A DNA stretch of 6,076 bases, taken from Deltaproteobacteria bacterium (GTDB lineage: Bacteria; Myxococcota; Myxococcia; Myxococcales; Myxococcaceae). Of this stretch, positions 1 through 6,076 are shown piece after piece (the first letter of the stretch is position 1; each line of letters starts with the position of its first letter). The stretch covers positions 1-6,076 of the forward strand of contig VGRA01000176.1 of assembly GCA_016875515.1 (NCBI GenBank). Direction: 5' to 3'. Under the pieces are notes generated by a model that was not told the DNA's origin, searched no databases, and was given only the letters and a program-made list of their open reading frames with translations. Both the position numbers and the translations under genes were made by a program.

Positions 1-2
1 AA

Positions 3-20
3 ACCCGCGGGTGTCACACC
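3..20. repeat. Two overlapping short dyads in the leader
   Basis: Positions 3-12 read ACCCGCGGGT, a perfect 10-bp palindrome. Positions 10-20 read GGTGTCACACC, a 5-bp inverted repeat around one central base. The two share bases 10-12. They lie about 90 bp upstream of the start of the VWA lipoprotein gene, so they could be an operator, part of a promoter region, or the tail of an upstream terminator cut by the window edge. Short GC palindromes are common by chance at this base composition. No function can be assigned from the sequence alone. Confidence 0.25.
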
Positions 21-97
21 GTGGACTCGGGCGCGGTTCCCTTTGTCTTCCACCTCCGGCGCGTGCAGGCTGCGCGGCCGTATTCCGTCGTGCCCCC

Positions 98-103
98 AGG
101 AGG
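98..103 (+). promoter_or_regulatory. Ribosome binding site (AGGAGG) of the VWA lipoprotein gene
   Basis: AGGAGG is a perfect Shine-Dalgarno core, 7 bases before the GTG at 111. It decides the start of the gene. The same frame is open back to a GTG at 21, but that codon has no comparable site, and using it would put 30 polar residues in front of the lipoprotein signal peptide. Confidence 0.85.
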
Positions 104-110
104 CCCCACC

Positions 111-3100
111 GTGATCCACATCCCCCGCCAGCTCGCGTTCGCCGCGTTCGCCCTGCTCGCCGCCGTCTCCGGCTGTGACTGCAGCCGCGGCCGGGGCGTC
201 ACCCGCTCGAACGGACAGCTGGGCGTCCTCTGGAAGAACACGGACGACGTGGAGGTCATCAGCCGGGATGCCACGTACGACTTTGGCAAGGCGGCGGTGG
301 GGGACCGCATCCCCAAGCTGCTCATCGTCCGCAACCTGGCGGCCGGCCCGCTGACGCTGGTGTCCCTGGAGCTGGCGGACGGGGACAAGGTGAAGGTGGG
401 GGACGCGGCGGTGGAGGGGGCGGCCTTCGAGGTGGCCTTCGCCGAGACCACGCTGCAGGGCGGAGAAGAGAAGACGTTCCAGATGTTCTATTCGCCACCG
501 CCTGCCTCGGACGCCACGCAGCTCAAGCAGGCCCACCTGTCCAAGCTGCTGCTCACCACGGCCAACGCGCCGGAGGGTGAGGCCACCGCGGACATCACCC
601 TCAAGGGCGAGGCGGAGCAGGGCGGCTGCGCGCTCCCGCCGGAGCTGGACTTCGGCAAGGTGACGGTGGGGGATACCTTCCCGGCCATCATTGCGCTCAC
701 CAACACCACGAGCCTGGAGGTGGTGGCCACCGCGGGCAGCCCGGAGGGCACCAACGGGGACCAAAACGCCTTCGGCTTCGCGGACGGCTCTCCGCGGGGC
801 AACTTCCCGCTGACGGGCAACACCTCCGCCGCCGTCACCTACACCTTCTCCCCCACCGAGGTGCGCACCTACACCGCCACGGTGACGCTGCGGGCCGGCC
901 CCAGCTGCCCCCCGGGCACGGTGACGCTGAAGGGCGAGGGCGTGACCGCGGACGTGCTGACCTGGACCCCCTCCTCGCTGGACTTCGGCTACGTCTCCCC
1001 GGGCACCGAGGCGCCGCGCAAGGTGACGTTCACCAACATCGCCACCGCGCCCATCGTGCTCACGCAGGTCATCCCGTCTCTGCCCAACGACTACTACACG
1101 CAGACCGAACCCGGTCAGGCGCCCCAGACGTTCACCGTCCCGGGCGGCGGCGTGCCGGTGGACATGACGGTCATCTGCAAGCCCTCGGAGCTGGGGGCCA
1201 AGGACGGCACCCTCACCTTCAAGACGGGGCTGAAGAAGACCCCCGCCGGCACCATCCAGCTGAAGTGCTTCGGCGGCGGGCCGGACATCAAGGTGGTCCC
1301 CTCCCCCGCGCTGGCCTTCGGCAAGGTGGCCTTCACCGCCGGCGCCTCGGTGGGCCGGCGCATCACCGTCAGCAACGTGGGGACCCGCGTCCCCAACGCC
1401 ACCACCACGGACGCCAACCTGAAGCTGGGCACGGTGGCCGCGGACGGGACGCCGGGCCAGGCGCCGCTGCTCGCGCTGCAGCCGGCCAACGGCAGCACCT
1501 CCCAGTCGGAGTTCAGCGTGCTGCCGGGGGCGTATGACCCGGCCAAGGGCATCGAGGCGGTGGTGGGACGCAACTCGCTCGACCTCCAGGTGACGCTCAC
1601 GCCCGCCTCCGTGGGCTTCAAGGAGGCGGACCTCTTCATCTTCAGCAACGACCCGGACGAGCCGGAGACGGTCATCCGCATCTCCGCGGACGTGCAGGCG
1701 CTGCAGCCGTGCACCTACACGGTGAGCCCGGCCGCGCTGAACTTCGGGCTGGTGACACCGCCCGGCTACAAGGAGCTGCCCTTCACCATCAAGAACACGG
1801 GGCCCTCCGGCGGCCCGGCGTGTGAAATCTCCGGCGTGGACGTGGCCATGGGCTCGGACCCGGCCTACTCCATCACCGGCGGCGCCATTGCCAGCAAGAC
1901 GCTCAACCCGGGCGAGACGCTGCAGGTGGTGGTGAAGAGCAACCCGCAGGTGAGCCCGCCCAACGGCGCCACCATCACGCTGTCCGGCACGGTGGCCTTC
2001 AACATCAACGGCACCCCGGCGCAGGGCGCGGTCAACCTCACCACAAGCGTGGGCCCCTCCTGCCTCACCGTGGCCCCGGACGTGCTGGACTTCGGCACGG
2101 TGAAGACCGGCTGCGCCAGCTCCCCGCGCACCTTCACCGCCTACAACACCTGCCCCACCCCCATCTCCCTCTCCGGCTCGTCGCTGGCGGTGGGCGCCCC
2201 CGAGTTCGCGCTCGTGACGGCGCCCCCCAACACCACGCTGCAGCCGGGCAGCGCCGGGGTGACGTTCCAGGCGAAGTACATGCCCCAGGACATCGGCCCG
2301 GACCAGGGCGCCATCTCGCTCAACGTGAACCAGGGCGGCAACTCCGTGGTCTACCTGGTGACGCTGTCCGGCACCGGGGACGCGTCCGGCCTGCAGACGG
2401 ACACCTTCGTGCAGGACCTGAAGCCCAAGGCGGACATCTTGCTCGTCATCGACGACTCGGGCTCCATGCAGGACAAGCAGAACGAGCTGTCCCAGAACTT
2501 CGGCGCGTTCTTCCAGTACGCCAATGCCGCCGGCGTGGACTACCAGCTGGGCGTCACCACCACGGACGTGGACCCGCAGACCTGCTTCTTCGGGCAGTGC
2601 ACCGGCCCCGGCCCCATGGGGAAGCTCATCGGGGACGCGAGCAATCCGAAGATCCTCACCAGCACCACGCCCAACGTGGGCGGGCTCTACGCGCAGAAGG
2701 TCAAGGTGGGCACCAATGGCTCCGGCGAGGAGAAGGGGCTCGCGGCCGCGGAGCTGGCGCTGACGCCGCCGCTCATCACCTCGGACAACGCGGGCTTCGT
2801 CCGGCAGGACGCCAACCTCGCCGTGGTGGTGGTCACGGACGCCGTGGACCAGTCCCCCAAGGCCACCAGCTACTACTTGAACCGCCTCTTGAACGTGAAG
2901 GGCTTCAACAAGGCCAACATGTTCACCTTCAGCGTGATTGGACCGTTCCAGTCCTCCGCGCCGTCCAGCTGCAGCTATGACGGGTCTTCGCCCGACACCC
3001 GCTACGCATACCTTGCCACCCAGACCTCCGGCGTGAAGGCGGAAATCTGCAACAGCAACTGGAACACCACCCTGCAGAACCTGGGCAAGACGGCGTTCGG

Positions 3101-3317
3101 CTACCGCAGCAGCTTCTACATGAACGGCACCCCGGACCCGTCCCGCACGGCCACCATCAAGGTGACGCTGGACGGCGTGGACATCCCGGCGGGGGCCGGG
3201 GCATGGGCGTATGACTCCACGGCCAATGCCGTCGTGTTCAACACGTCCAACCCGCCCACCCCGGGCCAGACGCTGACGGTGACCTACTTCACCGCCTGCT
3301 TCCCGCCCACGCCCTGA
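111..3317 (+). CDS. Predicted lipoprotein with six ASH/choice-of-anchor D-like repeats and a VWA domain
   Basis: The product is 1068 residues, starting at GTG 111 and ending in TGA. Residues 1-22 form a lipoprotein signal peptide: Arg6, a hydrophobic core at 8-19, and lipobox V19-S-G-C22. The mature protein should therefore be lipid-anchored in the envelope. Six beta-sandwich repeats follow, each opening with an [LY]-x-F-G motif (F58, F181, F292, F403, F545, F661). Several close with a strand like LKGE or LSGTG. This is the pattern of ASH/HYDIN-type and choice-of-anchor D domains. Residues about 775-1000 form a VWA domain: a hydrophobic strand, then MIDAS DxSxS at D781/S783/S785, a candidate metal-site Thr at T868 (GTNGSGEEKGL), and a second hydrophobic strand ending at T909-D910. 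Residues 1002-1068 look like a small beta-rich module ending near C1063. VWA domains with an intact MIDAS usually bind a protein ligand through a divalent metal, so adhesion, surface scaffolding or complex assembly is plausible. The ligand is unknown. It appears to be transcribed alone; the next gene is convergent. The domain calls are firm, the role is inference. Confidence 0.9.
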   Translation: MIHIPRQLAFAAFALLAAVSGCDCSRGRGVTRSNGQLGVLWKNTDDVEVISRDATYDFGKAAVGDRIPKLLIVRNLAAGPLTLVSLELADGDKVKVGDAAVEGAAFEVAFAETTLQGGEEKTFQMFYSPPPASDATQLKQAHLSKLLLTTANAPEGEATADITLKGEAEQGGCALPPELDFGKVTVGDTFPAIIALTNTTSLEVVATAGSPEGTNGDQNAFGFADGSPRGNFPLTGNTSAAVTYTFSPTEVRTYTATVTLRAGPSCPPGTVTLKGEGVTADVLTWTPSSLDFGYVSPGTEAPRKVTFTNIATAPIVLTQVIPSLPNDYYTQTEPGQAPQTFTVPGGGVPVDMTVICKPSELGAKDGTLTFKTGLKKTPAGTIQLKCFGGGPDIKVVPSPALAFGKVAFTAGASVGRRITVSNVGTRVPNATTTDANLKLGTVAADGTPGQAPLLALQPANGSTSQSEFSVLPGAYDPAKGIEAVVGRNSLDLQVTLTPASVGFKEADLFIFSNDPDEPETVIRISADVQALQPCTYTVSPAALNFGLVTPPGYKELPFTIKNTGPSGGPACEISGVDVAMGSDPAYSITGGAIASKTLNPGETLQVVVKSNPQVSPPNGATITLSGTVAFNINGTPAQGAVNLTTSVGPSCLTVAPDVLDFGTVKTGCASSPRTFTAYNTCPTPISLSGSSLAVGAPEFALVTAPPNTTLQPGSAGVTFQAKYMPQDIGPDQGAISLNVNQGGNSVVYLVTLSGTGDASGLQTDTFVQDLKPKADILLVIDDSGSMQDKQNELSQNFGAFFQYANAAGVDYQLGVTTTDVDPQTCFFGQCTGPGPMGKLIGDASNPKILTSTTPNVGGLYAQKVKVGTNGSGEEKGLAAAELALTPPLITSDNAGFVRQDANLAVVVVTDAVDQSPKATSYYLNRLLNVKGFNKANMFTFSVIGPFQSSAPSSCSYDGSSPDTRYAYLATQTSGVKAEICNSNWNTTLQNLGKTAFGYRSSFYMNGTPDPSRTATIKVTLDGVDIPAGAGAWAYDSTANAVVFNTSNPPTPGQTLTVTYFTACFPPTP
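267..2378 (+). repeat. Six diverged Ig-like (ASH/choice-of-anchor D) repeats in the protein
   Basis: The repeats cover about residues 53-756 of the lipoprotein. Their FG anchor motifs lie at residues 58, 181, 292, 403, 545 and 661, giving spacings of 123, 111, 111, 142 and 116 residues. The typical order is: a strand entering [LY]-[DNA]-F-G, a turn often written V-x-x-G, a strand with a TNT/SNVG/KNTG-like asparagine turn, and a final strand such as LKGE (164-167), LKGEG (273-277), LKC (384-386) or LSGTG (752-756). The repeats are related at protein level only; their DNA is too diverged to be a recent tandem duplication. Repeat 4 is longest and carries extra sequence around residues 425-515. 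Repeat boundaries are approximate. Confidence 0.75.
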
Positions 3318-3334
3318 GGCGCCGGCGGGGGCAA

Positions 3335-3367
3335 GGGCGGCGGCCCTACATGGACAGGCCGCCGTCC
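3335..3367. terminator. GC-rich hairpin between convergent genes, possible bidirectional terminator
   Basis: The left arm 3335-3345 (GGGCGGCGGCC) pairs with the right arm 3357-3367 (GGCCGCCGTCC). The stem is 11 bp with one G-U pair on the + strand transcript, around an 11-base loop. It follows the stop of the VWA gene (3317) and straddles the stop of the SDR gene (3346-3348). The right arm therefore lies inside the last SDR codons. Neither side has a U-tract, so it is not a classical intrinsic terminator, and codon-driven GC richness could produce it by chance. Confidence 0.35.
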
Positions 3368-4092
3368 ACGTCGATGCAGCGGCCGTTGAAGTAGTCGCAC
3401 TCGAGCACGAACTTCACCGCCAGCCAGAGGTCCTCGGGGAGGCCAATGCGCCCCACCGGGATGGCGGCCACCAGCGCGTCCCGCGCCTTCTGGTTCATCC
3501 CCTGCGTCATGGGCGTCTCCACCATGCCCGGGGCCACCGCCCCCACGCGGATGCCGAGCGGGGCGAACTCGCGGGCCCAGGTGAAGGTGTTGGCCGCCAG
3601 CGCCGCCTTGGCCGAGGTGTAGTTGGACTGGCCGCGGTTCCCGTGGCGGGCAATGGAGGACATGTTCACCACCACGCCCGGGCGGCTGCCCAACTCCGCC
3701 ATCTTCGCCACCGACTCGCGCACCATCAGCGTGGCGCCGGTGAGGTTCACGCCGATGACCTTGTTCCAATCGTCCGTGGACAGCTTCGTCACCGCCCCCG
3801 TGGTGCGGTCCTTCTTCACGAGCAGCCCGTCCCGCAGGATGCCCGCGTTGTTGATGAGGCCATTGAGCCCGCCCATGGCGTCCGCCGCCCAGCCCACGAA
3901 GGAGGCGATGTCTGCCTCGCTGGACACGTCCAGCCGCCGGCGGTGGATGCCCGCGGAGAGCTCTGCCAGCCCTGCCTCGTTGACGTCGCCGCACGCCACC
4001 GTGGCGCCGGCCGCGTGGAGGGACCGGGCGAAGTGGGCACCCATGCCCTGCGCGCCGCCGGTGATGATGATCTTCAAGTCCTTGAGCTGCAT
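3346..4092 (-). CDS. SDR-family oxidoreductase (FabG-like, classical SDR)
   Basis: The product is 248 residues, the usual length for a classical SDR. The Rossmann cofactor motif T11-G-G-A-Q-G-M-G18 fits TGxxxGxG. D36 at the end of the second beta strand suggests a preference for NAD(H) over NADP(H). D55 is in the LDV adenine-binding position and NNAG is at 81-84. The catalytic set is complete: N116, S145, Y158 and K162 (YxxxK), with S and Y 13 apart as in FabG-type enzymes. P188-G189 follows, then a C-terminal DVDGG segment. A slightly long, charged loop (residues 92-105, with KKDRTTG) follows the NNAG region and is typical of one FabG-like branch. It should reduce a carbonyl or oxidise a hydroxyl on a cytoplasmic substrate; which one cannot be told, so fabG is not assigned. 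The start at 4092 is chosen because residue 1 lies just before the first Rossmann strand and GGAGA sits upstream. The gene is convergent with the VWA gene and divergent from the peptidase gene, so it looks monocistronic. Confidence 0.95.
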   Translation of the reverse strand: MQLKDLKIIITGGAQGMGAHFARSLHAAGATVACGDVNEAGLAELSAGIHRRRLDVSSEADIASFVGWAADAMGGLNGLINNAGILRDGLLVKKDRTTGAVTKLSTDDWNKVIGVNLTGATLMVRESVAKMAELGSRPGVVVNMSSIARHGNRGQSNYTSAKAALAANTFTWAREFAPLGIRVGAVAPGMVETPMTQGMNQKARDALVAAIPVGRIGLPEDLWLAVKFVLECDYFNGRCIDVDGGLSM

Positions 4093-4209
4093 GTGGGGTG
4101 TCTCCGGGTGATGAGCCGGCGCGCACCCTAACGCCCGGCTGCCTCCCCGCGCAGCAACTGCATGAACGGGTTGAACTCCCGCCCGCCCGGGGACACAAAC
4201 TGCCCTGCC
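4093..4209. promoter_or_regulatory. Divergent intergenic region between the SDR and peptidase genes
   Basis: These 117 bases must hold the promoters of both flanking genes if each is transcribed separately. On the + strand, TTGAAC at 4171-4176 resembles a -35 element (4 of 6). The hexamer 17 bases later, CACAAA at 4194-4199, is only a poor -10 match (3 of 6). No convincing sigma-70 promoter is visible on the minus strand, and no clear operator dyad was found. Myxobacterial promoters often do not match the E. coli consensus, so this is only a location, not an identified promoter. Confidence 0.35.
4101..4106 (-). promoter_or_regulatory. Ribosome binding site of the SDR gene
   Basis: On the minus strand this reads CGGAGA, with GGAG ending about 9 bases before the ATG at 4092. 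It supports that start over longer readings of the same frame, which would add a low-complexity, arginine- and glycine-rich extension with no Rossmann character. Confidence 0.6.
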
Positions 4210-6076
4210 ATGCCCATGCGCCGCCCCCTTGCCTGCTCCGCCCTGCTGCTCGCCGCCGCCTGCGCCACCGTGCAGAGGCCCGGCCCCGTCCCTCCGCCCG
4301 GGCCGCCGGGACCGCGCGCTGTGCAGCCACTGCCCACCGAGGCGCACTTCGCCTCGCTCCGCCAGATGACGTTCGAGGGCGAGAACGCCGAGGCCTACTG
4401 GAGCCATGACGGCACGCAGCTGTCGCTGCAGGTGCGCACGAAGGACATGGGCTGCGACCGCATCTTCCGCATGGACGCCCAGGGCGGCGCGCTCGCCCAG
4501 GTCTCCTCCGGCAAGGGGGCCACCACCTGCGCCTACTTCCTGCCCGGCGACGAGCAGCTCCTCTACGCCTCCACCCACGGGGGCGGCGAGGCCTGCCCGC
4601 CGAAGCCGGACATGTCCCAGGGGTACGTCTGGGCCCTCTACGACAGCTACGACCTCTACACCTCACGCGCGGACGGCACCGGCCTGCAGCCGCTCACCCG
4701 CACCCCGGGCTACGACGCCGAGGCCACCGTCTGCCCGGTGGACGGCAGCATCGTCTTCACCTCGGTGCGGGACGGGGACGTGGAGCTGTACCGGATGGAC
4801 CGGGACGGCCAGAACGTGAAGCGGCTCACCTCCACGCCCGGCTACGACGGCGGCGCCGTCTTCAACCGGGACTGCACCAGGCTGGCGTGGCGCGCCTCCC
4901 GGCCGAAGCCCGGCAAGCAGCTGGAGGACTACCAGGCGCTGCTCGCCCGCGGCCTCGTCCGCCCGTCGAAGCTGGAGCTCTTCGTGGCCAACGCGGACGG
5001 GACGGACGCCCGGCAGGTGACCTACCTGGACGCCGCCTCCTTCGCGCCGGCGTGGCACCCCACGAAGGACCGGCTGCTGTTCTCGTCCAACGTCGGTGAC
5101 CCGAAGGGGCGCGAGTTCGACCTCTGGGCCATCAACGCGGACGGCACCCAACTGGAGCGCATCACCCACGCCCCCGGCTTTGACGGCTTCCCCCTCTTCT
5201 CCCCGGACGGGACGAAGCTGGCGTTCAGCAGCAACCGCGCCACCCCGCCCGGCTCGTCCGACACCCACGTCTTCATCGCCGAGTGGCAGGACGCCGCCCC
5301 GCCCCCGCCGCCCACCGCCGCGGACCGGGTGAAGGCGGACGTGGCCTGGCTGGCGGACCCCGCGCGCGAGGGGCGGGGCGTGGGGACGCGCGGGCTGGAG
5401 CAGGCGGCAAAGTGGCTCGCGGACCGCTTCGCCGCGCTGGGGCTCTCCCCGGCCGGAGACGATGGAACGTTCCTGCAGGCCTTCCCGGTGGTGACCTCCG
5501 TGACCGTGGCGCCCGGGAGCGCGCTGTCGTTCAACGGGAAGACCGTCCAGGAGGAGGCGTGGAGCCCCACCGGCTTCTCCTCGGACGCCGCGCTCACCGC
5601 GGAGCTGGCCTTCGTGGGCTACGGCATCCGCGCCCCCGAGCTGGGCGTGGACGACTACGCGAAGGCAGGGAAGCTGAAGGGCCGCATCGCGGTGGCGCGG
5701 CGTTTCACGCCCACCAACGGCCGGTTCGAGTCCTCCGAGGCCCAGCGGCGCTACGGGGACCTCCGCTTCAAGGCGTGGGCCGCCCGCGAGGCCGGGGCGA
5801 GGGCGCTCGTGGTGGTGGACTGGCCGGAGGAGAAGGAGCTGCCCCCGGAGTCCCGCCTGCCGGCCCTCTCGCCGGAGGGCTCGCAGGACGCGGGCATCCC
5901 GGTGCTGCTGGTGAAGCGGGAGGCGCTGGGGCTGCCGCTGCTCGAGCAACTGCGCGCGGGCAAGCACCTGAAGGCGAAGCTGCAGTTCTCCCTGCGGCGC
6001 GGCACCACCCAGGCCTTCAACGTGGTGGGGCGCATCTCCGCCGCCTCCCCCGCCGCCCAGCCGCCGCCCGGGGGGG
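4210..6076 (+). CDS. Predicted lipoprotein: TolB-like propeller fused to an M28-type metallopeptidase (3' end cut by the window)
   Basis: The frame is open from ATG 4210 to the window edge (622 codons visible, no stop). Residues 1-18 form a lipoprotein signal: R4-R5, hydrophobic stretch 11-17, Cys18 after three alanines. A proline-rich spacer (23-42) follows. Residues about 53-358 form a TolB/PD40 propeller, apparently six-bladed. Recognisable blade units lie at 85-121, 149-185, 193-229, 257-293 and 305-341, with xxADGT turns and TPGYD or APGFD linkers. A half-blade at 53-75 and a closing strand near 354-359 would complete the ring. Insertions at 122-148 and 231-254 match a known TolB-like subfamily. 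After a five-proline linker (364-368), residues 374-427 resemble the N-terminal part of M28 peptidases (EGRGVGTRG, then LGLSP). Residues about 465-590 resemble a protease-associated domain. FNVVG (603-607) is where the M28 catalytic domain normally begins; its zinc ligands lie outside the window. It is likely an envelope-anchored aminopeptidase-like enzyme. ATG 4216 is an equally possible start; neither has a good ribosome binding site. Confidence 0.85.
   Translation, partial: MPMRRPLACSALLLAAACATVQRPGPVPPPGPPGPRAVQPLPTEAHFASLRQMTFEGENAEAYWSHDGTQLSLQVRTKDMGCDRIFRMDAQGGALAQVSSGKGATTCAYFLPGDEQLLYASTHGGGEACPPKPDMSQGYVWALYDSYDLYTSRADGTGLQPLTRTPGYDAEATVCPVDGSIVFTSVRDGDVELYRMDRDGQNVKRLTSTPGYDGGAVFNRDCTRLAWRASRPKPGKQLEDYQALLARGLVRPSKLELFVANADGTDARQVTYLDAASFAPAWHPTKDRLLFSSNVGDPKGREFDLWAINADGTQLERITHAPGFDGFPLFSPDGTKLAFSSNRATPPGSSDTHVFIAEWQDAAPPPPPTAADRVKADVAWLADPAREGRGVGTRGLEQAAKWLADRFAALGLSPAGDDGTFLQAFPVVTSVTVAPGSALSFNGKTVQEEAWSPTGFSSDAALTAELAFVGYGIRAPELGVDDYAKAGKLKGRIAVARRFTPTNGRFESSEAQRRYGDLRFKAWAAREAGARALVVVDWPEEKELPPESRLPALSPEGSQDAGIPVLLVKREALGLPLLEQLRAGKHLKAKLQFSLRRGTTQAFNVVGRISAASPAAQPPPGG

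Noticed and set aside
21..110. N-terminal extension of the VWA lipoprotein to a GTG at 21
   Set aside because: It would place 30 polar residues before a clear lipoprotein signal peptide, while GTG 111 has a perfect AGGAGG 7 bases upstream.
1115..1714. 199-codon minus-strand frame inside the VWA lipoprotein gene
   Set aside because: It lies opposite well-formed repeats 3 and 4, has no ribosome binding site or domain signature, and is explained by codon bias on the other strand.
4093..4578. Longer reading of the SDR frame, starting as far up as 4578
   Set aside because: The extension is antisense to the propeller gene, lacks domain character, and precedes a normal SDR start that has a ribosome binding site and standard length.
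3284..4666. 460-codon open frame on the minus strand
   Set aside because: It is dominated by Arg, Gly, Ala and Pro with no recognisable motif, and overlaps the SDR in a different frame plus the peptidase on the other strand; this is typical of shadow frames in GC-rich DNA.
4663..5967. 434-codon open frame on the minus strand
   Set aside because: It is antisense to the propeller-peptidase coding sequence, with biased composition (Arg, Gly, Val, His) and no domain; the + strand frame has clear homology-type motifs.
1..6076. CRISPR array, tRNA, rRNA, insertion sequence or phage remnant
   Set aside because: No regularly spaced direct repeats, transposase motifs, terminal inverted repeats or structured RNA sequences were seen; coding sequence fills nearly all of the window.
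6068..6076. Run of Cs and Gs at the right edge as a structural element or frameshift site
   Set aside because: It is only a Pro-Pro-Gly-Gly stretch in the peptidase frame, cut by the window end; there is not enough sequence to support anything more.

Overview
The window is very GC-rich (roughly 70%), with codon third positions almost all G or C. It encodes two lipoprotein-type secreted proteins with large modular ectodomains. This combination fits a myxobacterium (Myxococcota, such as Myxococcus, Corallococcus or Archangium relatives). That placement is inferred from composition and protein style, not from a marker gene.

Layout. Positions 1-110 are a short leader with two overlapping small dyads and a strong ribosome binding site. 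Positions 111-3317 (+) encode a 1068-residue predicted lipoprotein. It has six divergent beta-sandwich repeats of the ASH/choice-of-anchor D type, then a von Willebrand factor A (VWA) domain with an intact DxSxS metal site, then a small C-terminal beta-rich segment. A 28-bp gap with a GC-rich hairpin separates it from a convergent gene at 3346-4092 (-), a 248-residue short-chain dehydrogenase/reductase (SDR) with a complete catalytic set. A 117-bp divergent intergenic region (4093-4209) follows. From 4210 to the right edge (+) lies the 5' part of a second predicted lipoprotein: a TolB-like six-bladed propeller, a proline linker, and the N-terminal and protease-associated parts of an M28-family metallopeptidase. 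This gene has no stop inside the window, and its zinc-binding catalytic core would lie beyond position 6076.

How they fit together. The three genes alternate in direction (+, -, +), so no operon is visible and nothing shows that they share a pathway. The two + strand products should act in the cell envelope: one as an adhesion or scaffold-type surface protein, the other as a peptidase with a substrate-gating or binding propeller. The SDR has no export signal and should be a cytoplasmic NAD(P)-dependent oxidoreductase. I see no rRNA, tRNA, CRISPR array, insertion sequence or phage gene. The most unusual item is the lipoprotein that joins ASH-like repeats to a VWA domain. It is a good candidate for functional study, but I do not claim it is a new system.
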